Source: Pseudomonas fluorescens
Lineage (GTDB): Bacteria; Pseudomonadota; Gammaproteobacteria; Pseudomonadales; Pseudomonadaceae
Assembly: GCF_000730425.1 (NCBI RefSeq)
Contig: NZ_CP008896.1
Coordinates: 806,001 to 870,000, forward strand
Direction: 5' to 3'
DNA: 64,000 bases
Positions 16,733 to 26,379 of the stretch are shown in pieces. The notes below the pieces were generated by a model that saw only the letters and a program-made list of their open reading frames with translations, did no database searches and was not told the origin of the DNA. A program made the translations under genes and the position numbers. How positions within the stretch are numbered: the stretch's first letter is position 1; the number at the start of each line of letters is the position of its first letter.

Positions 16733-19700
16733 CTAAAATCTGAAAGCAACTCCTGCGTTGATACCGTGACTGTTCTCGGCATCGGAAACTATCCCGCTAT
16801 AGTTGAGCGATATCGAAGTGTCTTTGGACAGCACAGTTTCGACGCCTAACTTCAACAATGCACCGTCGCGGGACACCGGCACGCTGTTGACTGTAAAGGC
16901 TGTATTGCTACCGGCGAACTTCAGCGACGTGTCACGTGCCAGATTGCCGAACTGATGCAGCCAACCCAGTTCGCCACGCAAGGTCACAGCCCGGCCTGAC
17001 TCATTCGGCAAACGCATTTGCCCGCGGACCCCTAGCGTGGAAAATGTCGCATTCTGGGTTTGTGCGCTGGAGTGCAAAGACGTTTGCCCTCCCCGCTCTT
17101 TGAAGCGGTCACTCTTGAAATTGACTTGGTTCAAATTGACAAAGGGCTCCACATTTTCCCATCGGTTATAACTGGCTTCAGCGAATACCTGATCGGTGCG
17201 GGATGTATAGTGCGCCTTCTGGCGCTCGGAGACGGGGTCGTACACAACACTGCGGGAGGTCTCCTGGACATGCCAGGTAGACGCAGCCCCCATACGCAAT
17301 GACAAGTGGTCGAAGCGCTTCCCGCCATACAACGACAGGTGATAGTCGTCACTCTCCCCAGAGGCAGAAGATGCACCATTCAATGTTGTGCGGGTGTAGC
17401 CGGTAGCGCCCCCTAAACGCCAGCCATCCGTTATTTCAGTATCCATCCCGAGCAGTACACCGCGGGTGGAGGCGCTATAGCCTCTGGCTGCGTTGCTTGC
17501 CTCTATCTGGCTTCGGCCTCCGAGTATCTGGACCCACCCTCCCTCACCCACCTGTGCGATTTGTGCATCAGTGGCCTGTTGCTGGGTTTGTTGCAAGCGC
17601 CCGTTCAACGCTTCGCGAAGGTAGCGACTGCCCGCGATCTGCGCCGCAGCAAGGTCAGAGTGAACCTGCCCGGTCAGTTGATTGAAGGTTTGCCGAGCCT
17701 GTGCACTTGAACGGGAGAGCAAAATGCTTTCGTAGACCTGATTGCCTGCTTTTAGCGTCTCGGCCGCTGCCGCCACCGCGCGTTCATTTGGGGTTTGTGC
17801 CACCTGCGCAAAACCCGTGGCGTTTCGATCAATACTCAGTATCACCTGTCGGGGCTGGTAGCTCAGATCGGCTCCCAGAAAGAGATAAGCAGGGCTCACC
17901 GAGTCAAACTTGCCGGTGACACCCGCGTTTGCGCTCAGGATGTTGAACCGTTGCCCAAGCAGACTGTGGGCCTCGCCCGAACTCAACGGGGCCGCCGCAT
18001 TCTCCAGGGATACCACGACATCGCCACCCGCGATCACGGCGTTACCTGTCGCCTGGATGCGGTCACTGCGCCCGTCAGGCGCCACTTCTACGGCATACAG
18101 TGAGCCGGGATTGAAAGAGACGTCACCGGCGTTCAACACCCCAATAGAATGACCGGGGGCGATCTGGCCGCCACTGTTAAGCACCAGTTGCTGGACAACG
18201 CCTCTACCTGACAGGCGAGCTGCTTTTCCTTGCGCCGCGCTGCCCAGCACGACCTGGCCAACCTGCCCGCCATCGTTGACTTGCAGCAAGCCGCCACTCT
18301 TGACCGTTACACCGTCAACCCGACCGTTGACCGCCAGCACCGCGTTGCGATCAACGATGGCTTGAGAGGCGATAGACCCATTGATGGTCAACCGTCCCTC
18401 ATCGATGAAGGTGTTGCCTGAGTACGTGTTTTCAGCGTTGAGTGTTAACTGGCCAGCACCCAGCTTGATCAGATCCCCTGTACCGCTGATCACGCCATCG
18501 ACCTTGACGTTGTTGCTTGCGTCATCGATCTGTAGCGCACCGCCTGCACCGTCCAGTTGCACGGTTCCCGTCAGGCTGCCCATCTGGCTCGCGACAATCC
18601 TCAAGGTGCCATCGTTCAGCACCAGCCTCTTGGACTTGGCGCCCAAGGCTTCATCTTCCTCGACGATCAGGGTTTTACCGTCCTGGATCACAGACTCGCT
18701 GAACCGGGCGTGATCATCCAGGCAATAGCGACTGATCGCCTTGCTCAAGCCTGCGTCTGTGCTGGAGCAGTCAAGCCGTGATTTCTTCTGCGCAAGTGTC
18801 AGGCCCTGCAAGGTGGGGATGCCGTTCTCATCAGCGACCTGCCCAAGGTACACGTCGTTACGCTGGTTGTTGCGTGTGAGGAAATACGCCCCGGAGTTGC
18901 CCGCATAGGCCGCAGCGTCCGCGCCCCAAATCAAGCGTAGCTTTTGCGTTTCCTTGCCCATTTCCAGTGCGCTATACGTCTGCAGTTGTGGCCCGGCCCA
19001 ACGCACAGTGACCGCTACGGGCTCATGGTCTGAGAGTGATTGAAGCTTGCCACCCGACTGAAACTGGGATTGCTGTGTCAGCACGCCAGTGTTTTTGGCC
19101 GTTTCATCCACCACCATCCATTTGGCAAAAGGACGTGAAGCAAAAACATGGTCAATTTTAACTTTCCCCCAACTTGGCCAGACACTTTGACTTGCCACCT
19201 CATTCAGGCTGGGCCATGTGGTTCTACCGTCACCCGCCTCAAGGGGCTCGAACAACTCTTTGCTATTGGCATTTTCCAGCATCTGATTCTCTTGTTTCAG
19301 CACATTCAACGAAACAGGCAAGTTGTTTTTTACCGGGTACGTTTCGTTGGCGAACCAGTTTGCAGGTATTTCTTTACTTCCATCTCCCGCTTGAATGTAA
19401 CGCTGAACGGCTTCGGCCGCTTCGGGACTGACGGGGTATTCCTTGAGCAAGTTCATATACAGCTGCGACCGATTGTTCGGGCTTGCCTTTGTGGTTTTCA
19501 GGAGCAAATAGGCTTGTTCTTCAACCGTCAGCAGTCCGCGCTCAGAAACATCCCCGGCATTAAAGTCGCCCATGCTGATCATGGGCAATAACGTCTGTTT
19601 CACACGTTGATTATATTGTTGATTGTCGGCCAGCCGACGCGTGGACTCATCGTAATAGTTGGAGTGTTCATTGTGAACAATGACCGTTGGAAAGCCATTG

Positions 19701-20167
19701 CCTGGCCTGAGCAAGGCATCGCCGTTGGGCAAGACTTCCCTTGCATTGGCTTGAACAGTGGTGGCAACGCCTTCAGTGTTGGCGGTACCCAAAAAAGCCG
19801 GGGCAAAATAGCTCGTGTTGTTTTTGTTGCTGAGCGCCAACTGGGTTTTCATGCTCTCGATAAAAAGTGCTTTTTGTGCACGGTTATTATCGAGTTCAGG
19901 AAAAACCGCCACATCGGGTTTGACGGTGTCGAGCAGATTGTTCATCGCCTCAGAAAAGCCAGCCGGTCGTCCCTGCGCATCTTTGCTCCAGATGCTCGAA
20001 TTGGCTTGCTTGTTCCAGATATTGAACACCATAAACTTCAAGGCATTGTCTTGTTTTTCGAGGTTTTGCTCACCGGCAGTTGCCGTATTTGAAAAAACGG
20101 ATGCGACAGCCAGAGTTCTAAACAGTTTTTTCCTGGCGTGTGCTCGATGTTCAGAGAAAAGGTTCAA
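16733..20167 (-). CDS. Autotransporter with EEP nuclease/phosphatase-like passenger
   Basis: This type Va autotransporter is 1144 residues from a TTG start. A signal peptide (KKLFRTLAVASVFSNTATA) is followed by an endonuclease/exonuclease/phosphatase domain with FMVFNIWNKQ, FPELDNN, GDFNAGD, DHVFASRPF and a closing SDHEPVAV, so the metal and catalytic residues of the DNase I fold appear present. A beta-strand repeat (GAGQLTLNAENTYSGNTFI) follows, then a roughly 270-residue beta-barrel ending in VAFRF. The substrate (DNA, phospholipid or phosphoester) cannot be told. The frame is open up to 20302 but has no ATG with a ribosome site there; TTG 20167 has GAGG 8 nt upstream. Confidence 0.85.
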   Translation of the reverse strand: MNLFSEHRAHARKKLFRTLAVASVFSNTATAGEQNLEKQDNALKFMVFNIWNKQANSSIWSKDAQGRPAGFSEAMNNLLDTVKPDVAVFPELDNNRAQKALFIESMKTQLALSNKNNTSYFAPAFLGTANTEGVATTVQANAREVLPNGDALLRPGNGFPTVIVHNEHSNYYDESTRRLADNQQYNQRVKQTLLPMISMGDFNAGDVSERGLLTVEEQAYLLLKTTKASPNNRSQLYMNLLKEYPVSPEAAEAVQRYIQAGDGSKEIPANWFANETYPVKNNLPVSLNVLKQENQMLENANSKELFEPLEAGDGRTTWPSLNEVASQSVWPSWGKVKIDHVFASRPFAKWMVVDETAKNTGVLTQQSQFQSGGKLQSLSDHEPVAVTVRWAGPQLQTYSALEMGKETQKLRLIWGADAAAYAGNSGAYFLTRNNQRNDVYLGQVADENGIPTLQGLTLAQKKSRLDCSSTDAGLSKAISRYCLDDHARFSESVIQDGKTLIVEEDEALGAKSKRLVLNDGTLRIVASQMGSLTGTVQLDGAGGALQIDDASNNVKVDGVISGTGDLIKLGAGQLTLNAENTYSGNTFIDEGRLTINGSIASQAIVDRNAVLAVNGRVDGVTVKSGGLLQVNDGGQVGQVVLGSAAQGKAARLSGRGVVQQLVLNSGGQIAPGHSIGVLNAGDVSFNPGSLYAVEVAPDGRSDRIQATGNAVIAGGDVVVSLENAAAPLSSGEAHSLLGQRFNILSANAGVTGKFDSVSPAYLFLGADLSYQPRQVILSIDRNATGFAQVAQTPNERAVAAAAETLKAGNQVYESILLSRSSAQARQTFNQLTGQVHSDLAAAQIAGSRYLREALNGRLQQTQQQATDAQIAQVGEGGWVQILGGRSQIEASNAARGYSASTRGVLLGMDTEITDGWRLGGATGYTRTTLNGASSASGESDDYHLSLYGGKRFDHLSLRMGAASTWHVQETSRSVVYDPVSERQKAHYTSRTDQVFAEASYNRWENVEPFVNLNQVNFKSDRFKERGGQTSLHSSAQTQNATFSTLGVRGQMRLPNESGRAVTLRGELGWLHQFGNLARDTSLKFAGSNTAFTVNSVPVSRDGALLKLGVETVLSKDTSISLNYSGIVSDAENSHGINAGVAFRF

Positions 20168-20208
20168 GTGTTTGCCCTCGTGTGTGCATCCAGACTTCTT
20201 TTGCGCAT
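20164..20208 (-). CDS. Possible 14-residue leader peptide before the autotransporter
   Basis: An ATG at 20208 preceded by GGGAG opens a short frame (MRKRSLDAHTRANT). Its TGA stop (20166-20164) overlaps the TTG start of the autotransporter. This looks like a translationally coupled leader, or a single-base frameshift separating the real ATG from the gene. Sequence alone does not decide between these. Confidence 0.35.
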   Translation of the reverse strand: MRKRSLDAHTRANT

Positions 20209-20410
20209 GACGACTCCCTACAAGACATTGATAGCTCCACACCGCAGAACATAGACGGAGTCTACTCGTTTCTTGATTAAAAACTCCGCTGCAAAGGTAC
20301 ATCCTGAAAACGACAGTTATATGTCAACGAATAGCGTCTTATAAGCAGCACTCACTCCTAAGTCGCCTTTGGGTACTCACTTGGGGAATTGAAGCGCGTG
20401 CCCCGGCATT

Positions 20411-20424
20411 TAAGAATCGCCTGA
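20411..20424 (+). promoter_or_regulatory. RcsB-like box before the upstream fimbrial genes
   Basis: TAAGAATCGCCTGA fits the RcsB/RcsAB box pattern (KMRGAWTMWYCTGS) and is nearly the same as the sites at 22259 and 30339. It ends 50 nt before the first start codon of the chaperone gene. Confidence 0.6.
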
Positions 20425-20474
20425 GAGAAATTCTTCAAGCTCCCTCCTACCATGAGCGTCCTAAGCCACTTCAA

Positions 20475-21236
20475 ATGGATCCGGGGATGCTGTCCGCCCT
20501 TATGTCACCGCTCAAACATTGGCCAACCTTACGGACCTGCCGGTCCCTGCTCTTGATCGGTGCGCTGGTTGCCGCCTTGCTGGCCTTAACCCCTTGCGCG
20601 CAGGCGACGCTCAAGGTTGAAGGCACTCGCCTGATCTACTTTGGCCAATACAAAGAAGCCAGTATCAATATCGTCAATCAGTCCTCCGGCGAACGGGTGG
20701 TGCAAAGCTGGGTCACTCGCGAGGACGATGATGCAACCCTGCCGGTGCCGTTCGCCGTGGTTCAGCCACTGGTTCGCCTGGACGCTCAACAGCATCATCT
20801 GCTGCGCATTCTGTACGCCGGCGAAGGCTTGCCCAGCGACGCCGAATCGATGTTCTTGCTCAACGTCATGGAAATCCCGCTCAAACCGCACGCCACCGAC
20901 AGCGTACAATTTGCCGTGCGTCAGCGCCTCAAGCTGTTCTATCGCCCACCTGGGCTTGCAGGCAGTTCATCAGAGGCGGTGCCACAGCTGGTGTGGCGTC
21001 GCGCCAAGGGGCCATTGGTAACCGTCACCAACCCGAGCGCGTTTCACTTGTCCCTGGTAGATGTGCAAGTCGATTCCGGCGGCCAGGTTCAAGCGTTGGA
21101 AGACTACGTACTGCTCAAGCCAGGGGAGCGCAAAGTCTTCAGCACCCACGCCCCCATCATCGACGGGAGCCAAATCAACTTTACCGAAATCACCGATATC
21201 GGCTTGCAGGCCCGCCATCGTGCGGCGCTCAAGTGA
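20475..21236 (+). CDS. Periplasmic pilus chaperone (PapD-like)
   Basis: A 253-residue fimbrial chaperone of the chaperone-usher class holds and donates pilus subunits in the periplasm. A signal peptide (LLALTPCAQA) precedes the first Ig-like domain (LKVEGTRLIYFGQYKEASINIVN). The G1-strand/linker region with the family RQRLKLFYRP carries the conserved Arg/Lys subunit-anchoring site. It is a paralogue of the chaperone at 31111. The start is uncertain: ATGs at 20475, 20487 and 20502 are in frame and none has an obvious ribosome site. With the next gene it looks like the cupD5/cupD4 pair, displaced upstream of the signalling genes. Confidence 0.82.
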   Translation: MDPGMLSALMSPLKHWPTLRTCRSLLLIGALVAALLALTPCAQATLKVEGTRLIYFGQYKEASINIVNQSSGERVVQSWVTREDDDATLPVPFAVVQPLVRLDAQQHHLLRILYAGEGLPSDAESMFLLNVMEIPLKPHATDSVQFAVRQRLKLFYRPPGLAGSSSEAVPQLVWRRAKGPLVTVTNPSAFHLSLVDVQVDSGGQVQALEDYVLLKPGERKVFSTHAPIIDGSQINFTEITDIGLQARHRAALK

Positions 21237-21259
21237 TGGGCCGCGGGGAGCACCAACCT

Positions 21260-22243
21260 ATGTCACATTTTAAAGATCTGTTACTGGCCACCCTGCTTGT
21301 CTGCGCAGCCCTCCCCGCTACCAGTTATGCGCTGGCCTGTCGGGTGGACGGCAGTGGCTCGGTCTCCGACACCGCTCCCCTGGGCACTGCGCTGGCAGTG
21401 GCCGCCGATGCGCCGGATGGCACGATAATCTGGGAGTCGGGCCCACGCTCGGTCAACGTGATCTGCAAGGATGACTTCAACCATGGGCGCGAGGAAGTGT
21501 ACTTTTACCTGAACCCGGCGAGCGTCAGCATCGGTCAAGGCATTCGTGCCGGGATCCGCTACAACTCAGTGCCTATCACCCAAAGCAGCGGCAAGTACGG
21601 CACTGGCTTCTACTCTGACCGCGGCTGCCTGGCCAATTGTGTCGGCTGGGACAAGGCCCGGTTCACCCTCAACTTCAGCGTGTTTATCGAGAAGTTTGGC
21701 ACCACGCCGCAAAACGGCCAGGCCAGTACCCTGTCGCAGTACCGGGTGTTTCAACTGGACGGTATTACAGGTCTCAACAACCGTCCCTACAGTAACCTCA
21801 ACTACATCGTCACCGGCATAAAAGACATCCGCTTCGTGCCCTGCACACCCGACCTGACGATTACCCCCAGTGTGGTGAGTTTCCCCACGCCCTCGCGCAA
21901 GGCACAGATCGGTGAAGTGGCCAGCACCGCCACCTTTAACTTGAGCCTGCGCAAAGCCTGCGATACCCCCTACACCGTGAGCGCCCGCTTTGCGACCACA
22001 CCGGGCGGCGGGAGCGTGGTCAATGGCTTGTTGGTGCCGGCCAACAACAGCTCGGTGGGCATCGCCTTGTCTTGGGACCACACCCTTCAACACCTGCCCT
22101 TTAACGAGTGGTTCCCCCTGGCCCAGATGGCGGGTGCCAACCAGACCACCCGCCAGGACTTCAGGGCTGACGTGAAGTGGCGCACCCTGCCGGTTCCCGG
22201 CGCGTTCGATGCGGCAGTGGTGGTCGATATGTTCTACAAATAG
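21260..22243 (+). CDS. Fimbrial tip adhesin/minor subunit
   Basis: The 327-residue secreted protein has a signal peptide ending at ATSYALA. The N-terminal part (about 25-200) has several cysteines (ACRVDG, VICKDDF, GCLANC), as in adhesin lectin domains. The C-terminal part (about 205-327) looks like a pilin domain with CTPDLTITP, LRKACDTPYTV and an aromatic end VVVDMFYK for chaperone binding. GGGGAG precedes the ATG by about 10 nt. It is 23 nt after the chaperone gene. A two-domain tip adhesin is the best reading; the ligand is unknown. Confidence 0.75.
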   Translation: MSHFKDLLLATLLVCAALPATSYALACRVDGSGSVSDTAPLGTALAVAADAPDGTIIWESGPRSVNVICKDDFNHGREEVYFYLNPASVSIGQGIRAGIRYNSVPITQSSGKYGTGFYSDRGCLANCVGWDKARFTLNFSVFIEKFGTTPQNGQASTLSQYRVFQLDGITGLNNRPYSNLNYIVTGIKDIRFVPCTPDLTITPSVVSFPTPSRKAQIGEVASTATFNLSLRKACDTPYTVSARFATTPGGGSVVNGLLVPANNSSVGIALSWDHTLQHLPFNEWFPLAQMAGANQTTRQDFRADVKWRTLPVPGAFDAAVVVDMFYK

Positions 22244-22258
22244 GCGCCGCCCGGCTTT

Positions 22259-22272
22259 TAAGGATCGTCTTA
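22259..22272 (+). promoter_or_regulatory. RcsB-like box before the first hybrid kinase
   Basis: TAAGGATCGTCTTA is palindromic and differs from the site at 30339 by one base. It lies 35 nt before the kinase start codon, so a bound regulator would sit at or near the promoter. Confidence 0.6.
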
Positions 22273-22307
22273 TGCCCAGGACGCCGGCGGCCTATTAAGA
22301 TCCGCTG

Positions 22308-25118
22308 ATGCGATTTAAAAGTTATCTGCTCCAGATCAATCCCGTCCTGTCCCGTCCTGAAGCAGCCAGAAGGCTGCTTCGTCTTTTCGCCGCCGTGTTG
22401 CTGATCGGCATCTTGAGCGGTGTCTATACGTTTCTGCTCTCGACCTTCAACAATGACATCTCCCAGCGGCGCGGCTATATGAGCAGCGCCATTGCCGAGG
22501 CCCACACATTTTTCACCACCCGTGAAGCGCTGCTCGAAAGCCTGAGCCTGTCGGCAGTGCGCAAATCCGCACAGGCCAAGGCCCAGGTCTACCCGGCCTC
22601 AAACGAGGAGCAACGTCTGCTGTTGGGCAATATGCCAAGCCACCAGTGGAGCATCTGGCTGACCTCGCGCATGCGCAGTTACCTGAAGGCCAAGCAGGTC
22701 AACCTGCTCTACGTGACCGCCGGCGCCAATCCACAACTGACCCGGCTCTACGACTCCACGCCACAGGTCTTGCCGTTTTCCAAGTGCATGCTCAATCGCC
22801 TCAGGTCGCTGAAGCGCCAGAATGCCTTGGACCCCGGCGAACTCTGGCTCAGCGACCAGACCGAAGGGCACTCCCACCTCTACCTGTTCATTCTGCTGGA
22901 TGAACGCGACACAGGCTCCGGCTGGCTGGGTCTGGAGATGGAAAGCCACGAAGTGTCCACGACCCTCAATGACCAGAGTGCGGGCGAGTTCATGATGCTC
23001 AACTCCCAGGGCATGCTGGTGTTCACCAACAGCCATGATCCACGGTTGGACCAGTCGCTGCTCAAGCCCAAGGGCGAGAATTTTTTCGGGTTTGTCGGCA
23101 CGGGCCTGGTGCCGGATCACCTGGTGATTCGCAAGCGCCTGAAATCATCGGACTGGCAACTGATGTACTCGATCAACCTGCGCGATGTGGTGCGCGGATT
23201 GTGGCGCGAGCTGCTCGGATCGCTGGTGTTTTGCCTGTTTAGCGTGACGCTGATCTGGCTGCTGATGCGCCGGGTCAATCAACGCTACATCCTCCCGTCG
23301 ATCAATGGCATCCAGGCACTGATTGAAAGCGAAGCCTTCGGCCGCGACGTGATCCAGACCGCACCGGTAGCCCTGTGCGTGCTGCGGCGCACCGACGGCC
23401 AGGTGGTACTGGAAAACACCCTGGCCCAGCAATGGCTGGGTACGGCCCTGGAGCGTGAAGCCCTATGCGCCGGCTGGATCCGCCAGGCATTCGATGGCGC
23501 ACCTTCCGGGCACTGTGACTACTTCGAGACCCTCGACGGGCGCCACCTTTACCTCAGCAGCGCACCCACGCGCTATAGAGGCGAGGACGTGCTGTTTTGT
23601 GCATTCAGCGACATCAGTGCGCGCAAGCAGGTGGAAGCGGCCCTGGAAGAGGCCCGGCAATCGGCCGATGCGGCGAATGCTGCGAAAACCCTGTTCCTGG
23701 CGACCATGAGTCACGAAATCCGCACGCCGCTGTACGGTGTGCTGGGCACCCTGGAACTGCTGGCCCGCACGCAACTTGACGCTCAGCAAAAAGACTATCT
23801 GCATGCCATAGAGGGCTCTTCGGCCACCTTGCTGCAGCTGATCTGCGATGTGCTGGATGTGTCAAAAATCGAGGCCGGGCAGCTGGCGCTGGAATTGAGT
23901 GAGTTCTCGCCCCTGGACCTGGTCAACGAAATCATCCAGGGCTATGCCGCCGCCGCCATGGGCAAGGGCCTGCAGCTCTACGCCTGCTTTGACCCCAAGT
24001 TGCCCGAGCGGCTGATGGGCGATGTCACCCGTCTACGGCAGATCCTCAACAATCTGTTGAGCAATGCGGTGAAATTCACCGACTACGGGCGCGTGGTGCT
24101 GCGGGTCAAGTTGCTCGACCGCGATGACGAGCGCTCCAGCGTATTGTGGCAAGTGTCCGATACCGGCAAAGGCATTGCCCAGGAAGACCAGGCGATGATT
24201 TTCGAGCCTTTCTATCAAAGCGAAGGCAACACCAACGTCGTGGCGGGCACCGGGCTCGGATTGCCGATTTGCCAACGCCTGACGCAGTTGATGAATGGGC
24301 ATATCCGCATGGTCAGCGAACTGGGCCTGGGCAGCAGCTTCAGCCTGACCCTGCCGCTCGAAGAGGCACCCTGCACCCCCATGAGCAGCTTGCTGGCGGA
24401 GACGGTGTATGTGGTCTCGCCCATTCCCGAACTCGCTCAATCCATCAGCGGTTGGCTGCGCCGCTGGGGGGCCCGCGCCCAGATCGGCCAGCCGACCCAT
24501 CCCGACGGCCAGTTGCTGCTGGAACTGCATCCCGGCGCCATCGAACAACCCCTGATGCCCGATTGGCCGGGGCCGGTGATCCTGGTCAGCGGCAACAGCT
24601 GCAATGGCCAGCGGGCCGAGACGGGGACCTGGCATGCCAACCTCAACCAATTGAGCGCGATTCACCAGGCGGTCAGCCAGGCGCAGGGGTTATGGGTGGC
24701 CAGGGTCGACGAGCAGGCGCACCCACGTGAACTGCGCAAGCTCAACCTGCATGTGCTGGTGGCCGAGGACAACGTTATCAATCAATTGATCTTGCGCGAC
24801 CAGCTTGAGGAGCTTGGCTGCACCGTGGAGTTGGCCTGCGATGGTCAAGAAGCGCTGCAACTGTGCAAGGCCTCCAACTTCGATGTGGTACTGACGGATG
24901 TGAATATGCCCAGAGTCAACGGCTATGAGTTAGCCCGGGAGCTGCGCAGCCAGGGTTGCGCGCTGCCCATCATTGGCGCAACCGCCAACGCCATGCGCGG
25001 TGAGGCCGACCTGTGCCTGGCCGCCGGAATGAACCATTGCCTGGTCAAACCGTTTGCGTTGCGGGTCCTCTTCAACTACCTGGAGCCTTACGCACGGATC
25101 CCCCATGAAGCCCTATAG
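22308..25118 (+). CDS. pvrS: Hybrid sensor histidine kinase (PvrS-like)
   Basis: The inner-membrane sensor kinase has 936 residues. In order: TM helix (about 26-46), periplasmic sensor region to about 300, second TM helix (LLGSLVFCLFSVTLIWLLM), a PAS-like segment, HisKA with His469 in [13 protein letters not shown], HATPase_c with LNNLLSNAVKF and GTGLGLPI, a degenerate receiver-like insert, and a receiver domain with Asp864 in LTDVNMP. There is no HPt domain, unlike the second kinase. It overlaps the REC-EAL gene by 14 nt. By gene order it matches PvrS of the PA14 cupD island and is related to RocS1. Confidence 0.85.
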   Translation: MRFKSYLLQINPVLSRPEAARRLLRLFAAVLLIGILSGVYTFLLSTFNNDISQRRGYMSSAIAEAHTFFTTREALLESLSLSAVRKSAQAKAQVYPASNEEQRLLLGNMPSHQWSIWLTSRMRSYLKAKQVNLLYVTAGANPQLTRLYDSTPQVLPFSKCMLNRLRSLKRQNALDPGELWLSDQTEGHSHLYLFILLDERDTGSGWLGLEMESHEVSTTLNDQSAGEFMMLNSQGMLVFTNSHDPRLDQSLLKPKGENFFGFVGTGLVPDHLVIRKRLKSSDWQLMYSINLRDVVRGLWRELLGSLVFCLFSVTLIWLLMRRVNQRYILPSINGIQALIESEAFGRDVIQTAPVALCVLRRTDGQVVLENTLAQQWLGTALEREALCAGWIRQAFDGAPSGHCDYFETLDGRHLYLSSAPTRYRGEDVLFCAFSDISARKQVEAALEEARQSADAANAAKTLFLATMSHEIRTPLYGVLGTLELLARTQLDAQQKDYLHAIEGSSATLLQLICDVLDVSKIEAGQLALELSEFSPLDLVNEIIQGYAAAAMGKGLQLYACFDPKLPERLMGDVTRLRQILNNLLSNAVKFTDYGRVVLRVKLLDRDDERSSVLWQVSDTGKGIAQEDQAMIFEPFYQSEGNTNVVAGTGLGLPICQRLTQLMNGHIRMVSELGLGSSFSLTLPLEEAPCTPMSSLLAETVYVVSPIPELAQSISGWLRRWGARAQIGQPTHPDGQLLLELHPGAIEQPLMPDWPGPVILVSGNSCNGQRAETGTWHANLNQLSAIHQAVSQAQGLWVARVDEQAHPRELRKLNLHVLVAEDNVINQLILRDQLEELGCTVELACDGQEALQLCKASNFDVVLTDVNMPRVNGYELARELRSQGCALPIIGATANAMRGEADLCLAAGMNHCLVKPFALRVLFNYLEPYARIPHEAL

Positions 25119-26298
25119 TATTTTGATCGTCGAGGACCATCCCCTGCAGCACCTGTACCTGCAGAACCTGCTCCATGAACTGGGCGACTTCATGCTGGAA
25201 GCCGCCCAGGATGGGAACGAGGCACTGGAACGGCTGCGCCAGCGTGATTTCGACCTGGTGCTGACCGACCTGCTGATGCCAGGCATGGACGGTGTGCAGT
25301 TTATCCAGAGCCTGGCGACCCTGCGCTGCAAGCCTGCGCTGGCAATCATGAGCGCCGCGTCGCGACGCATGTTGATGGCCGCCAGCCTGGTGGCGAAAAA
25401 CCTCGATGTGAAAGTCATCGGGCTGATTTCCAAACCGGTGGCAGCCGATGCCCTGCGCAGCCTGGTGAGCCAACTCAATCACAAGGACCGTAGCCCTTCG
25501 CCGCCACCGCCCACGGCACCGAAAATTGACCGGCATACGCTTATCCAGGCAATGGGCAGCGGGCAAATCCAGGCTTGGTTCCAGCCGAAAAAATCCCTGG
25601 CCAACGGCCGGATCGTTGCCGCTGAAGCACTGGTACGCTGGATGCACCCCGAGCAAGGGGTCATGTTGCCTGCCGCTTTCCTGCCCGCGATCAAGACCTT
25701 CGAGATGGAGGAGCGCCTGTTGTGGGTGGTGCTCAAGCAGGCCATTCATGCCCAGGAGCGCTGGCGCCAGCGCGGCTATGAAGTCCCTGTGTCGATCAAC
25801 TTGCCGACCCACCTGCTCAACAGCCATGACCTGGCAGACCGGCTGCTGGCGTTTGTCCTGGAGCACCAGGGCATCCCGGGGATGATTTGCTTCGAGCTGA
25901 TGGAATGCTCCGTCCCCCAGGACATCAGCAACTTCTACGCTGGCGCCTGCCGCTTGCGCATCAAGGGGTTTGGCCTGTCCCAGGACGATTTCGGCAAAGG
26001 CTACAGCTCCTACCTGAACCTGGTCTCGACCCCGTTCACCGAGCTGAAGATCGACCAGGCGCTGGTACAGGGCTGCCATGACAACGAAGGCATGGCTTCG
26101 GCCCTGGCCAGCATCATCGCGCTGGGCCGCAAACTGGGGCTGACAGTCGTCGCCGAAGGTGTCGAAACGCCCCAGCAACTGGCGCTGCTGCGCAAAATCG
26201 ACTGCACCCAGGTGCAGGGTTTCCTGATCTCTCACGCGGTCTCGTCAGAACAGTTTCAACAGTTGTTGAACAATGATGGCCCTGCGACACCTCATTAG
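25105..26298 (+). CDS. pvrR: REC-EAL response regulator, c-di-GMP phosphodiesterase (PvrR/RocR-like)
   Basis: This cytoplasmic response regulator of 397 residues degrades cyclic di-GMP. The receiver domain (1-125) has phospho-acceptor Asp55 in LVLTDLLMPG. The EAL domain (about 150-390) has AEALVRW with Glu174, Asn in SINLPTH, Glu in FELMECS, QDDFGKGYSS with Asp294/Asp295, Lys in ELKIDQ and VVAEGVET, so the known catalytic and metal residues all appear present and activity is expected. It overlaps the upstream kinase gene, the natural partner. In PA14, PvrR lowers c-di-GMP and opposes fimbrial biofilm formation. Confidence 0.88.
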   Translation: MKPYSILIVEDHPLQHLYLQNLLHELGDFMLEAAQDGNEALERLRQRDFDLVLTDLLMPGMDGVQFIQSLATLRCKPALAIMSAASRRMLMAASLVAKNLDVKVIGLISKPVAADALRSLVSQLNHKDRSPSPPPPTAPKIDRHTLIQAMGSGQIQAWFQPKKSLANGRIVAAEALVRWMHPEQGVMLPAAFLPAIKTFEMEERLLWVVLKQAIHAQERWRQRGYEVPVSINLPTHLLNSHDLADRLLAFVLEHQGIPGMICFELMECSVPQDISNFYAGACRLRIKGFGLSQDDFGKGYSSYLNLVSTPFTELKIDQALVQGCHDNEGMASALASIIALGRKLGLTVVAEGVETPQQLALLRKIDCTQVQGFLISHAVSSEQFQQLLNNDGPATPH

Positions 26299-26328
26299 CC
26301 CACGGCTGCACTTTTCTAGCCTATATAA

Positions 26329-26340
26329 GGAGTAAACTCC
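26329..26340 (+). promoter_or_regulatory. Short dyad before the second kinase gene
   Basis: GGAGT and ACTCC are separated by two bases (AA), 39 nt before the start codon of the second hybrid kinase. The length and symmetry suit a small operator, but it does not match the RcsB-like boxes elsewhere in this locus. Confidence 0.3.
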
Positions 26341-26379
26341 ATCCAGCGCCGATTTTTCATCCGCCTGCGAAAACCATCA

